Below, piece after piece: positions 32,201 to 43,905 of a stretch of 64,000 nt of DNA. The stretch's first letter is position 1. Every line of letters starts with the position of its first letter. Both the position numbers and the translations under genes were made by a program. The stretch is from contig WSYH01000146.1 in NCBI GenBank assembly GCA_036426205.1, positions 144,357 through 208,356 of the forward strand, read 5' to 3'. This stretch comes from Ascaphus truei (Eukaryota; Chordata; Amphibia; Anura; Ascaphidae). The notes beneath the pieces are model-generated. The model had not been told where the DNA came from, ran no database searches, and worked only from the letters and a program-made list of their open reading frames with translations.

Positions 32201-34060
32201 TTTTCCATTCTGTGTGCATGCTGCTGGGGTTTGGAGCTGGGCTGGCTGTCAGTAGTAGTCCGTTTGCCTCGCCTGTTTTCATTTTCACTTGAGGTGCTGG
32301 GTTTGGAGCTGGGCTTGCTGCTGCAGTAGTAGTTCTGTTTGCCTGGCCGTTTTCCATTCTGTGCTGCATGTGCTGGGTTTGGAGCTGGGCTTGCTGCGCA
32401 GTAGTAGTCTGTTTGTCCTGGCCTGTTTTTTTTTTCCATTCTTCACTGCATGCTGCTGGGTTGGAGATGGGCTTGCGACTGTAGCAGTAGTGTCCGTTTG
32501 CCTGGCCTTTTTCCATTCTTTCTGCATGGGCTGCTGGGTTTGGGAGACGGGCTTGCTGCTGCAGTAGTAGTTTGTTTGCTGGCCTGTTTTCCCTCTTCGC
32601 ATGCATGCTGGGGTTTGGAGCTGGCTTGCGTGTGCAGTGTACGTTCTGTTGCCTGGCTGTTTTCCATTTCTTACTGCATGCTGCTGGGTTTGGAGCTGGG
32701 CTGCGCTGTTAGCAGTAGTAGTCTGTTGCCTGGCCTGTTTTCATTCTTCGCTGCATGCTGCGGGTTTGGAGCCGGGATTGCTGGCAGTAGTAGTTCTGTT
32801 TGCCTGGCCTGTTTTCCAATCTTCGCTGCATGCTGCTGGGTTTGGAGCGGGCTTGCTGCTGCAGTAGTAGTAGTCCTGTTTGCCTGGCCTGCTGTTCCAT
32901 TCTTCGCTGCATGCTGCTGGGTTTGGAGCTGGGCTTGCTGCGGCAGTATAGTTCTGTTTGCCTGCCTGTTTTCCATTCTTGCTGCATGCTGCCTGGGTTT
33001 GGAGCGGGGCTTGCTGCTGCAGTAGTAGTCTCGTTTGCCTGCCTGTTTCATCATTCTTGCTTGCATGCGCTGGGTTTGGAGCTGGGCTTGCTGCTGCAGT
33101 AGTAGTGCTGTTTGCTGGCCTGTTTTCCGTTCCTTCTTCAGCTTGCATGCATGCTGGGTTGGAGCTGGGCTTGCCGCTGCAGTAGTAGTCCTGTTGCCTG
33201 GCCTGTTTTACTCATGTTTTCTTCTTCGATGCATGTGCTGCGGTTTTGGAGCTGGGCTTGCTGCTGGCAGTATAGTTCATGTTTGCTGGCCTGTTTTCCA
33301 TTCTCGCTGCATGCTGCTGGGTTTGGAGCTGGGCTTGCTGCTGCAGTAGTTAGTTCTGTTGCCTGGCCTGTTTTCCATTCTTCGTGCATGCTGCTGGGTT
33401 TGGAGCTGGGCTTGGGCTGCAGTAGTAGTTCTGTTTGCCTGGCCTGTTTTCCATTCTGTTGATGACATGCTGCTGGGTTTGGAGCGGGCGTTGCTGCTGC
33501 AGTAGTATCTGTTTGCCTCGCCTGTTTTCCATCTGGCTGCATGTGCTGGGTTTGGAGTGGGCTTGCTGCGTAGCAGTAGTAGTCCTGTTTGCCTCGACTG
33601 TTTTCCATCTCGCTGCATGCTGCTGGGTTTGGAGTGGGCTTGTGCTGGCAGTAGTAGTCGTTTGCCTGCCTGTTTCGCATTATTCGCTGCATGATGCTGG
33701 GTTTGGAGCTGGGCTTGCTGCTGCAGTAGTAGTTCTGTTTGCCTCGCCTGTTTTCCATTCTGTGTGCATGCTGCGGTGGGTTTGGAGCCTGGGGTGCTGC
33801 AGCAGTAGTAGTCCTGTTTGCCCCGCTGTTTTCCATTTTCGCTGCATGCTGATGGGTTTTGAGCTGGCTTGCGCCTGATTGAGTGTAGCAGTAGTAGTCC
33901 TGTTTGCCTGGCCTGTTTTCCATTCTTCGCTGCATGCTGCTGGGTTTGGAGCCGGGCTTGCTGCTGCAGTAGTAGTTCTGTTTGCCTGGCTTGTTTTCCA
34001 TCCTGCGCTGCATGCTGCTGGGGTAGGAGCTGGGCTTGCTGCTGCATTAGAAGTCCGTTT
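29219..34060 (-). repeat. 78-bp minisatellite array 2 with higher-order blocks
   Basis: About 60 copies of the same 78-bp unit as array 1. Sections 29900-30310 and 31530-32050 are nearly perfect; the rest is full of 1-2 base deletions. A distinctive variant unit starting GTCGCCTGCTGAGGGGTTGG occurs at 29221, 30321 and 32058, followed each time by the same string of variant units, so the array is built of larger duplicated blocks. Long readings on both strands are by-products of the 26-codon period. Confidence 0.95.
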
Positions 34061-34127
34061 TTGCCTGGCCTGTTCCTGCAGAAACTCTTTTAAAAAATGT
34101 TTCATTTTTTTCCGTGTGGCCCTTTGG

Positions 34128-34144
34128 TCCCACTTCTGACACTA
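34128..34144 (-). other. Primer binding site, tRNA-Leu, second copy
   Basis: Same sequence and mismatch as 27699-27715, again between the array and an LTR copy. Confidence 0.75.
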
Positions 34145-34146
34145 TA

Positions 34147-34561
34147 TGTTGCAGAGACAATGCAACAATATGTGGGTTTGTCTGAATATAGGCTTTTATT
34201 TAGCCTCAAAGGTGCAACAAAGCAGAGCTTACCTTCAGCATATAAATGGTTAACAAAAACATAAGTCCTTGATAAGGGATTCTCCATTTTCCCAGGAAGG
34301 GTAGTTCTAGTCCAGGATAGAAAAGAGTAATAGTTCCAATATAAACAGTGCATTCTTCTCTCCCCCAGAGTTTCAGTGCGGGTGTCTCTGGCTCAGACAG
34401 GACCCCAGAGCACTGAGAGCTACAGACCCTCTAACGTGCCAGGTGAGCAGACTAATCAAATCAGCCTGTCCTCACTGAGATTTAACATGCTCAGTGCTGT
34501 GCTCAGCCTTTAAATGTAGATCTGCTATGCATACCACAGGAATAAAGGTATCGCAGTTACA
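34147..34561 (-). repeat. 5' LTR of array element, second copy
   Basis: Near-identical to 27718-28117 apart from scattered one-base indels; ends at 34561 in GCAGTTACA. Confidence 0.7.
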
Positions 34562-36167
34562 GGGTATGCAATCGTGTTGCTGCGGAGTCTGGAGATGAGC
34601 CCCAGCGAAGGATGGGCAGGGGCTAAGGACCGGGATTAACCTTTTTTTTTTTTACTGATCCCTGGGCCCCTTTCCATCACAGGTGGCCCTTGTGCACTGT
34701 GACTGGCTGCCCCTGCTATACATGATTTGTCTATTTATGTCAGGGGTCTCCAACTCAGTCCTCAAGGGCCACCAACAGGCCAGCTTTTATGGATATCCCT
34801 GCTTCAGCACAGGTGGCTCAGTNCAGTGAAAAAAAATGAGCCACTGTGCCTGAAGCAGAGATATCCATAAAAGCTGGCCTGTCGGTGGCCTTGAGGATGG
34901 AGTTGGAGACCCCTGCTTATGGCTACTGAAGCAATCTCTTTTACGCTGATGTGAATGGCTTCTCGATTAGGCTGCAGAAACCCGGAGGTATCTGTTATAC
35001 TTTGTAGTTTTTTGGGGGCATAAAAATGACCAGCTGCATTACCTAATGAAAGTACACGTTGTGCTATCTATTGATTAGTTCTATAAATGTCCCTACTGCT
35101 AGGACATGCAGAAGAGGGGATACCTTGACGGTTTGTTTGCAAGGATTCAATGCTTTGGCCAAAGAATGTAACTGAATGACCCTACTTCAGCATGATAGGA
35201 AACAGAGAAGGCTTAACTTCAGCGATATAATATTCTCATATTGGATGTATGTAGCACGAGGCTTTTTGTCTTTAGTTATATAACGCCCTACTGCCTAATG
35301 ATTATTATTATTCTTTTAAGGCATCCTGAGTTTGGAAATAGTTGTGGAAAGTTAAGAAAGAGGGAAAATCCACAAATGGTTTAAAAAAAAAAAGTGTAAG
35401 AATACACCTGGAAAACACAGATAAAAAAAGAAAGAAAGAAACTAAAAAAGGGAAAGAACAACGAGGATTCCCACTCCACGCCGGGGTCACCTATATCTGG
35501 AGACACGCTGCGTTTATAAACGTGTCCGTGGACTTAAACTGCCAGACAAGACTGCATTGGCATGATATAGTGAGGCATCTTAAAGTGAGTTTTAAGTGAG
35601 ATATATAGTAGACTATAGTTGACTAGAGGTGACCTGGGGACTGCTCCTTATGCAAAACTCTCTGCACAAGGCAACCACGGTGAGCTATTTCTGACCACAC
35701 TATGACCCTGCTGTTTAGTCTGCGCACACACACACTGGCTCAAAACAGCTCCATGAGCCATACCTACCTCTGGCATATATGAACCTCTTTTTTACTCCAC
35801 TTTGTCATTCTCACGGCCTAATTTGAAATGTTACTCTCTTATCCACTACACCAGGCGCGGAACAAATTGAAAGTGAGAAGGGCCGAAATGCTCCAAGAAA
35901 AAACAGATTCGCGCACGGGTAAAATCATCATCAATCATCAATCCCCCACTCACACATATTACTCATCATATGCCCCCAGAGCTTCATAATCATACATCAC
36001 ATCTTCATATCTCCTAGCACCCCTCATCAATCTCTCCCAGCACCCCTCAACTTCCCCTCATAGCTCTACCAGCAGACCTCTTATCTCACATCTCCTCCAG
36101 CATATCATCTACTCGTTTAATCACTTCATCTACCCTCTCCCCTTGCTATTCTTCCCCCCTTACCCCC
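34562..36167. other. Flank block, copy 2, with an N at 34823
   Basis: Repeats 28118-29218 and then continues like 37060-37700: GAGCTATTTCTGACCACAC, the hAT-type left end (degraded, about 35855) and a poor (ATC)n/C-rich tail. Many single-base differences from the third copy. It ends abruptly in a stub of the 78-bp array. Confidence 0.75.
34741..34915. mobile_element. hAT-type MITE, second copy (contains the N)
   Basis: Same termini as 28296-28466. The loop holds the lone N and a run of A8, as if two reads were joined there. Confidence 0.8.
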
Positions 36168-36272
36168 TGGCCTGTTTTCCATTCTTCGCTGCATGCTGCT
36201 GGGTTTGGAGCTGGGCTTGCTGCTGCAGTAGTAGTCCTGTTTGCCTGGCCTGTTTTCCATTCTTCGCTGCAG
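36168..36272 (-). repeat. 78-bp array stub
   Basis: One full and one partial unit of the same minisatellite, joined at CTGCAGAAGCAG directly to the middle of the hAT-type MITE (right half 36271-36336). Confidence 0.85.
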
Positions 36273-37284
36273 AAGCAGAGATATCCATAAAAGCTGGCCT
36301 GTCGGTGGCCCTTGAGGATGGAGTTGGAGACCCCTGCTTTATGGCTATCTTGAAGCAATCTCTTTTACGCTGATGTGCATGGCTTCTCTATTTATGCTGC
36401 AGAAACCCGGAGGTATCTGTTTATACTTTGTAGTTTTTTCTGGGGCATAAAAATGACCAGCTGCTATTCCTATAGAAAGTACACGTTGTGCTATCTATTG
36501 ATTAGTTCTATAAATGTCCTACTGCTAGGACATGCAGAAGAGGGGATACCTTGACGGTGTTTGCAAGCTTCCAATGCTTTGGCCAAAGAATGTAACTGAA
36601 TGACCCTCACTTTCAGCATGATAGGAAAACAGAGAAGGCTTTAACTTCAGCGATATAATTTCTCATATTGGATGTAGCACTGAGGCTTTTTGTCTTTAGT
36701 TATATAAACGCCCTACTGCCTAATGATTACTTATATTATTTTTCTAAGGCACCTGAGTTTGGAAATAGTGTGAGAAAGTTAAGAAAGAGGGAAATCCACA
36801 AATGGTTAAAAAAAAAAAAGTGTAAGAATACACCTGGAAAAACAGATAAAAAAAAAGAAAGAAAGAAACTAAAAAAGGGAAGCAACAACGAGGATTTCCC
36901 ACTCCACCGCCGGTCACTATATGGAGACACGCTGCAGGTTATAAACGTGTCCGTGGACTTAAACTGCCAGACAAGACTGCATTGGCATGATATAGTGAGG
37001 CATCTTAAAGTGAGCTTTTAAGTGAGAATATATAGTTAGACTATAGTTTGACTAGAGGTGACTGGGGACTGCATCCTTCTGCAAACTCTTCTGCACAAGG
37101 CAACCAGCGGTGAGCTATTCTGACCACACTATGATCCCTGCTGTTTAGTCTGCGCACACACACACTTGGCTCAAAACAGCTCCATGCAGCATTACCTACC
37201 TCTGGCATAATGAACCTGCTTTTTACCTCCACTTTGTTCATTCTCACGGCCTCATTGAAATGTTACTCTCTCTATCCACTACAC
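36273..37284. other. Flank block, copy 3
   Basis: Starts inside the MITE and is the cleanest copy of the flank. It runs up to the 8-bp target site (CACTACAC, 37277-37284) of the hAT-type element. No gene recognised. Confidence 0.7.
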
Positions 37285-37356
37285 CAGGCCTGCACAACTT
37301 GTAAAGTGAGAAGGGCCGAAATGCTCCAAGAAAAACAGATTCGCGCCGCACGGGTA

Positions 37357-37445
37357 AAATCATCATCATCATCATCAATCATCACCATCATCATCATCAT
37401 CATATGTCCCCCAGCAGCTCTCATCATCATCATCATCATCATCTT
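37357..37445 (+). repeat. (ATC)n microsatellite
   Basis: Interrupted CATCATCAT runs inside the hAT-type element. Confidence 0.9.
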
Positions 37446-37799
37446 CATATCTCCTCCAGCACCCCTCATCAATCTCTCCCAGCACCCCTCATCATCCTCA
37501 TATCTCTCCCAGCAGCCCTCATCATCCTCACATCTCCCCCAGCACTCATCATCTTCATATATCTCCCCCTGCACCCCTCATCATCAACCTTTGCGAGACT
37601 CACCCTATCTCACACCCCCATCTCTCCCCGTCACCCGTACACAATACTCCCCCTCCACATAACACACAATACCCCCCTGCAGACCACACACATCCCACCC
37701 CCCTGCACCTTACCCCCTCTGCACCTCCCCCCTGCACCTCACCTCACATCACTCTCCCCCTGCATCTCACCTCACATCACTCCCCTGCACCTCACATCC

Positions 37800-37830
37800 C
37801 CCCCCCCCCCCTCCCCCCCCCCCCCCCCCT
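37800..37830 (+). repeat. Poly-C run
   Basis: Almost uninterrupted C tract inside the C-rich array. Confidence 0.9.
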
Positions 37831-37867
37831 GCACCTCACCTCACTCCCCTGTACCTCACCTCACATC

Positions 37868-38200
37868 ACCCCACTGACACTGACACTCTGCCACTGACAC
37901 ACTGCCACTCTGACACACTGCCACAGCCACACTGCCACTGCCACTCTGACACACTGCCACTCTGCCACACTGCCACACTGACACTCTGCCACTGACACAG
38001 CCATACTGACACACTGACACTCTGCCACTGCCACACTGCCACTCTGCCACACATCCACTGCCACACTGACACAGCCACACTGACACAGCCACTCTGATAC
38101 ACTGACACACTACCACTCTGACACACTGCCACTCTGCCACACTGCCACTGACACACTGCCACACTGCCACTGATACAGCCACACTGCCACACTGGCACTA
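37868..38200 (+). repeat. Minisatellite of CACTG/ACAC words
   Basis: Variants of GCCACACTGACACACTGCCACTCT repeated with irregular 6-bp steps; the shared core on the other strand is GGCAGTGTG. Confidence 0.9.
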
Positions 38201-38342
38201 GCTCTGAGGAGCAGCTGCAGGGGGGGGGGGGGGGTGTCCTACCTTTCACTGTGGAGCATGGCTGTAGGGGGGGAAGCCATCTTGGTCCCTGGCAGCAGGC
38301 ACCTCACTTCCTGCTCTCACTAACAGGCTCCGCTGTCACTAA

Positions 38343-38446
38343 CCCTGCCCCCACCCTCTGCAGTCAGACCCCGCCCCCACCCTCTGCAGTCAGACCCCGC
38401 CCCCACCCTCTGCAGTCAGACCCCGCCCCCACCCTCTGCAGTCAGA
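38343..38446 (+). repeat. 26-bp tandem repeat, 4 units
   Basis: Four near-identical units built from CCCCGCCCCCACCC plus TCTGCAGTCAGA. The minus strand is G-run rich. Confidence 0.9.
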
Positions 38447-38984
38447 CCGGTCTCAGCTCTGTCCCTTCTCTCCTCTCTGCCTGCAGGGCATCGCATCAAA
38501 CTGCTGGCGCGCCTTCCCTAATAGGCAGAGGGGGTTGGGGGCCCCATCACAATGCTAGGGCTCGGCAGAGCGGACTCAGGAGGGGGTGGGGAGCGTGTCA
38601 AAATGCTGGCGCTCCTTCCCTCCTGTGTCTGCAGAACGGGCTGGAGGGGGGGGGGGCATCGCGGGCCGCACAGGGTGTCCAGGCGGGCCGTATGTTGTGC
38701 AGGCCTGCACTACACACTCCCCCCTCCTGGCCCACGCCCAACATCACCATACACCCTGGATTACTCCAAAGCCTTGCACTATCTACTGAATGTTGGTGGA
38801 GGACCCTGAAAACCAGCACACCAACCACCGCTCACTCAATTGGCAAAAATCATAAAGTTACAACTTGCAAACAACTACTGTACTCAAATTCCTACTCATA
38901 CTATTACTCTCTTTAGCAGGTGATATGAATCTAACCCAGGCCCTCCCACTTCAACTCTGCCCCATACCCCTGAGAATACCCCCT

Positions 38985-39285
38985 TCAAATTCCAAAAAGG
39001 GCTATCTCTCGCCCACATAAATATCCGGAGTCTGCTGCCCAAACTGGATGAACTAAGGGCATGGTGCCTTGTGCATAAACCAAAAGCCATCGTTCTTACA
39101 GAAACATGGCTAACCCCTAAAACTACTGATGCAAATATTGCCATTCAGGGATACTCCATTTCTAGGAGAGATAGGTCAAAGAGAGGGGGAGGGGTGTTAT
39201 TTTATATTGCAGACACCTTACAATTTACACTGTTAAATTGCCCCCCAAGCCCACCCTCTTTTGAAATCCTAGTTGGCAGAAAAAA
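38985..39285 (+). pseudogene. LINE endonuclease domain, N-terminal part
   Basis: Reads GLSLAHINIRSLLPKLDEL, then IVLTETWL (catalytic Glu of APE nucleases in TETWL) and RGGGVLFYI, before being cut by the insert at about 39286. The endonuclease nicks target DNA for target-primed reverse transcription. Confidence 0.8.
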
Positions 39286-40015
39286 GGGCAGAGGATCCAA
39301 AATGGACCCGGCGCCCTCATAATGGCCACCAGGCGTCCGGGGTTTGCTCGGATTGGCTTTCTCCTCCCCAACCCCTCACCACGAGGCAGCGTGGAGTTGC
39401 GCGCGCAGCAGCTGGGGGAGGAGGAGGGCGGGCTTTTTAAACCCGCAGCGCGCGAGGAGCATTCACTAATCCTATTTTTCCCACCCATCCCATGAAGAAT
39501 GTTGTTATGTCTAACCATTTCTTATGAATCTGTTAGCAGATCCATTGTTACAGCTTTGGCGGGCGGAACTGTCAGGCCAGTCATCGTAAGTACACCGTAA
39601 ATACCCGAAATGGGTCTCCACCCGATGCGGATGGGCCGCCAGGTAATGGTCCCCCAGAGAAGATCGTGCGGGCTGGAGGTGCCGACACAGGCGGTCGGTC
39701 GCTGTACCCCTGGCACCAATCTTAGGTAGCTGGGCTCTATTCTATGCGGGTAGGCCCAGGCGGCCATGAAAAGGGGGACCTTGGGTGTGCGGATGACGGG
39801 GTCGTGGTAAGGGGCGAGAGTGCCCCTCGCGGCGGAGACTGTGTCTCCCGGTTGACGCGTGTCATCATTTATGGCTGAAAATTATTTGGTAGAATTGTTA
39901 AACAATAAAGCTGTGACCATTTTTACTTCCACAAAAAACTGTGTCATCTAAGTTTGTATGGTGGGGTAGGCAAACCACGCAGTAGACCCTCTAGGTCGTT
40001 ATATGCCACCCCTTT
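39286..40015 (+). mobile_element. Insert inside the LINE, solo-LTR-like
   Basis: The LINE reading stops at FEILVGR and resumes at KPILLAGIYRPP. The roughly 730 bases between are GC-rich at first, with a TATA-like CTTTTTAAACCC (about 39433), and carry AACAATAAAGCTGTGACC (about 39902) near the right end, so they resemble a solo LTR. Exact borders and target duplication were not resolved. Confidence 0.45.
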
Positions 40016-42174
40016 TCTAAGCCCATCTTGCTTGCTGGCATCTACCGCCCCCCTAAAGCCCCTCTACAATCCCTGACTGATATCACCCAGTTTCTTGGCT
40101 CCATTTCCTCTCTGAATGAAAAGAGTGAGCTGCTAGTTCTTTGGGATTTTAATTTCAATTGGCTTGACCCTAAAAACCACAAAATCCAGATACAAATCAA
40201 ATCGCTTAACCTATCGCAACTCATTTCCCAACCCACACGGACAAACTTGAAATCACACAACCATTGCTTGCTTGACTGGATTCTCTCCTCAAATCCCAGC
40301 AGAATCCAATTCTCTGGCATCCTTCCTGACATTTTCAGTGACCATGCAATAGTGTACTGTGTAAGGAAAATTAAACCGCCCCAATCAAGCCCTAAAGTTC
40401 TCCTCACTAGAACATTTAGAAACTTTAACCCACAACAGTTTCTGGCTGACCTTACCAACTGCCCTTGGCACAGAATCGATTTAATTCCCGACCCTGATTC
40501 TGCGCTTGACTATTTCCAATCCGAGTTCTTAAAACTCTGCAATACCCATGCTCCCCTACGCAGAATAAGGGTACGGGGTGCCCACCTTCCATGGGTTACA
40601 ACTGACCTTATAGCACTCTACCAGTTCAGGGATGCCTTGTGGAAAAGCCACAAAGTAACTGGCACTACCAAGGATCTCAATCACTACAGATGCCTGCGGA
40701 ACATGTGCACAACGCAAACAAGGCATGCAAAAGCACAATATTACTCTGACAATCTCCTCCAGAATACATCAAACCCAGCTAACTTCTGGAATGTTATCAA
40801 CAACATATTCCAGCCTTCTAACCATCAACAGCCAAGTAATATCACTAAGGGGGATATTACTCTGACAATCCCCACCGACATTGCAAATGCATTCAATGAT
40901 TACTTTGTGGGGTGTGCTACTAACTAATTAGCGAAACGCAATCCAAACCACAAACCTGAATCTCATCCTGGGAGTACCCATATAGCCCCACCCCCTCCCA
41001 ACAGTGCCCACAATTTTCAATTTGGCCCAGTATCCGAAGAGTTTACACAAGCGCTCCTCAAATTAAAACTAAGCAGCCAATGTGGACCTGACTTACCACA
41101 ATCTAGGTTCCTAAGACTTGGTGCCCCAGTAATTGCCAAACCAATTGCTTCCATAGTCAACTCTATCCTGTCTGCAGGCCATATCCCTAAGACCTGGAAA
41201 ACTGCTAGAGTTGTTCCAATCTTCAAAAGTGGGGACAAAAACACTGTCTCAAACTACAGGCCAATCTCCCTTCTCCCAATTCTATCCAAAGTCATGGGGA
41301 AATGTGTCCACTCCCAATTAAGCGATTTCTATACCAAGACAAATTTCCCTAGCCAATTCCAATCTGGCTTTCATCCCAAACACTCCATCGTAACTACCCT
41401 GCTAAAAGTTTGCAATCGAATCCAGTGTGGTATGGAACGGGGACAACTCACTGGTGCAGTATTCCTAGATTTTGCAAAGGCTTTTGACACAGTTGATCAT
41501 GCTATCCTGCTTAACAAACTCCAGAGCTCTGGAATAGGGAAGCATGCTTTAAACTGGTTTCAGTCCTACCTATCAGGAAGATCCCAACATGTGTCCATCT
41601 CAGGCTCTAACTCCAACCCCCTGGATATCACCTGTGGTGTCCCGCAAGGCTCTGTTCTGGGGCCCCTACTCTTCTCAGTGTTCATTAATGATCTTCCCAC
41701 AGCTTGTAAGGAAGCCTCAATACACATGTATGCAGATGACACAATCCTATATGCACACAGCCATAGCCTCTCTGACCTTCAACACATACTTCAGTCTGAC
41801 TTTTTGAGACTCGAAAACTGGATTTCCCAAAACAAACTGTTTTTGAACACTGACCAGACTGTAACAATGGTATTTGGAACCAAGACTAAATTTTTAAAGC
41901 TTCCAGTGACTGAGCTCCTGATTAGAACCAACGCTAACACCACCCTAACACCTGTCACTAGTTTTAAATACCTGGGCTTATGGTTCGACTCCCACTTAAC
42001 ATTCGGGATGCACATTGATACCCTGACAACCAAGACCTATGCCAAACTAGGGGTACTTTACAGGAACAAATCCTCCCTAATTCTCCTGGTCAGAAAGCGT
42101 ATCGCACAGCAGATGCTAATGCCAATTATTGACTGTGGAGACATAGTATATGGCTCGGCACTCAAACCACCTTA
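40016..42174 (+). pseudogene. LINE endonuclease C-part and reverse transcriptase
   Basis: Continues AGIYRPPKAP, LLVLWDFNFNW, SDHAIVYCV (catalytic His of the nuclease), a linker, one in-frame TAA at 40925, then the RT: GPDLPQSRFLRL, RVVPIFKSGD, NYRPISLLPILSKVMGK, GAVFLDFAKAFDTVDH, CGVPQGSVLGPLLFSVFIN and the YADDTILY active site at about 41730. Both halves are in the same frame, so only the TAA separates them. The frame is lost at about 42165 by a one-base deletion relative to the copy at 43320. Confidence 0.85.
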
Positions 42175-42770
42175 GCAAACTTGACACCCTCTACAATTCA
42201 ATTTGTCGTTTTGTTCTCCAATGCAACTACAACACACATCACTGCGAAATGCTCAAAGAACTAGATTGGTCAACACTAGAGTCTAGGCGCAAAGTTCACC
42301 TTTCCTGTCTTGCCTTTAAATTCTTCATGGGCAAGCTACCCAGCTACTGTACCTGAACAAGCTCCTCACCCCTACCACTTGCAGCACTTATCACCTGAGA
42401 TCAGACTCCAAAAGACTGTTCATGGTCCCAAGGCTCAACAAAGTATCCGGACGTTCCTCCTTCTCCTACCGTGCACCCCAAAACTGGAACAACCTACCAG
42501 AGACTCTCACATCCACCACCAGTTTAAGTTCTTTCAAATCTAAGGCTGTCTCACATTTTAACCTGGTCTGTAACTGTTTCATACGCTCATAATATATATT
42601 TTCTTTAACTGTGCATGCAATGTCTTGTATATAATGTATACCCTGTTCATTTATGTAACTGTACTTGTAACCATGTATTATTTGTTTTACTCTGTGCCCA
42701 GGACATACTTGAAAATGAGAGGTAACTCTCAATGTATTACTTCCTGGTAAAATATTTTATAAATAAATAA

Positions 42771-43905
42771 ACTCCAACCCCCTGGATATCACCTGTGGCG
42801 TCCCGCAAGGCTCTGTTCTGGGGCCCCTACTCTTCTCAGTGTTCATCAATGATCTTCCCACAGCTTGTAAGTAAGCTTCAATACACATGTATGCAGATGA
42901 CACAATCTTATATGCACACAGCCATAGCCTCTCCGACCTTGAACACGTACTTCAGTCTGACTTTTTGAGACTCGAAAACTGGATTTCCCAAAACAAACTG
43001 TTTTTAAACACTGAGAAGACTGTAACAATGGTATTTGGGACCAAGACTAAATTTTTAAAGCTTCCAGTGACTGAGCTCCAGATCAGAACCAATGCTAACA
43101 CCACCCTAACTCCTGTTACTTGTTTTAAATACCTGGGCATATGGTTTGACTCCCACTTAACATTCGGAAGGCACATTGATGCCCTGACATCCAAAACCTA
43201 TGCCAAACTAGGTGTACTTTACAGGAACAAATCCTCCCTAAGCCTGCTGGTCAGAAAGCGTATTGCACAGCAGATGCTAATGCCAATTATCGACTATGGA
43301 GACATAGTACATGGCTCGGCACCCCAAACCCACCTTAGAAAACTTGACACCCTCTACAATTCAATTTGTCGTTTCGTTCTCCAATGCAGAACTAGATTGG
43401 TCATCACTCGAGTCTAGGCGCAAAGTTCACCTTTCCTGTTTTGCCTTCAAATACTTTCTGGGCAAGCTACCCACCTATCTGAACAAGCTCCTAACCCCTA
43501 CCACATGCAGCACTTATCATCTGAGATCTGACTCCAAAAGACTGTTCATGGTCCCAAGGCTCAAAAAAGTATCCGGCCATTCCTCCTTCTCTTACCATGC
43601 ACCCCAAAACTGGAACAACCTACCAGAGACTCTCACAGCCACCACCAGTTTAAGTTCTTTCAAAACAAAGGCTGTCTCACATTTTAATCTGGTCTGTAAC
43701 TGTTACATAAGCCTATAATATACATCTTCTCTAACTGTGCTTGCAATGTATTGTATATAATGTATACCCTGTTCATTTATGTAACTGTATTTGTAACCAT
43801 GTATTATTTGTCATATTAACTATGTCCAGGACATACTTGAAAACGAGAGGTAACTTTCAAGGTATTACTTCCTGGTAAAACATTTTATAAATAAAAAAAT
43901 AAGTT
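42771..43905 (+). mobile_element. 5'-truncated LINE copy, head-to-tail
   Basis: Starts at TCCAACCCCCTGGATATCAC, the exact text of 41614 in the first copy, directly after the first copy's A-rich tail. It runs through YADDTILY, LRKLDTLYNSICRFVLQ and its own tail (43860-43905). A stop in KLDT..CRTRLVITRV and a changed codon (K to stop in TACK-EAS, about 42870) break the frame. Confidence 0.85.

Larger units (their letters stand above)
37285..38707. mobile_element. hAT-type element filled with simple repeats (1423 bp)
   Basis: Ends CAGGCCTGCACAAC and GTTGTGCAGGCCTG are perfect inverted repeats, with identical 8-bp flanks CACTACAC (37277-37284, 38708-38715), diagnostic for hAT transposition. No transposase. 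The interior holds in order an (ATC)n run, a C-rich array, a CACTGCCACACTGACA-type minisatellite, a G run, and four 26-bp repeats. It sits in the 5' part of the LINE that follows. Confidence 0.9.
38717..42770 (+). mobile_element. L2/CR1-group non-LTR retrotransposon, nearly intact
   Basis: Plus-strand order is APE-type endonuclease, linker, reverse transcriptase, then a 3' UTR ending in CTTCCTGGTAAAATATTTTA plus (AAATA)n. It is interrupted by an unrelated insert at about 39286-40015 and by the hAT-type element in its 5' part. Few lesions are visible: one TAA in the linker (40925-40927), a one-base deletion near 42165 and one in the 3' coding end. So it is a recent insertion. Confidence 0.85.
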
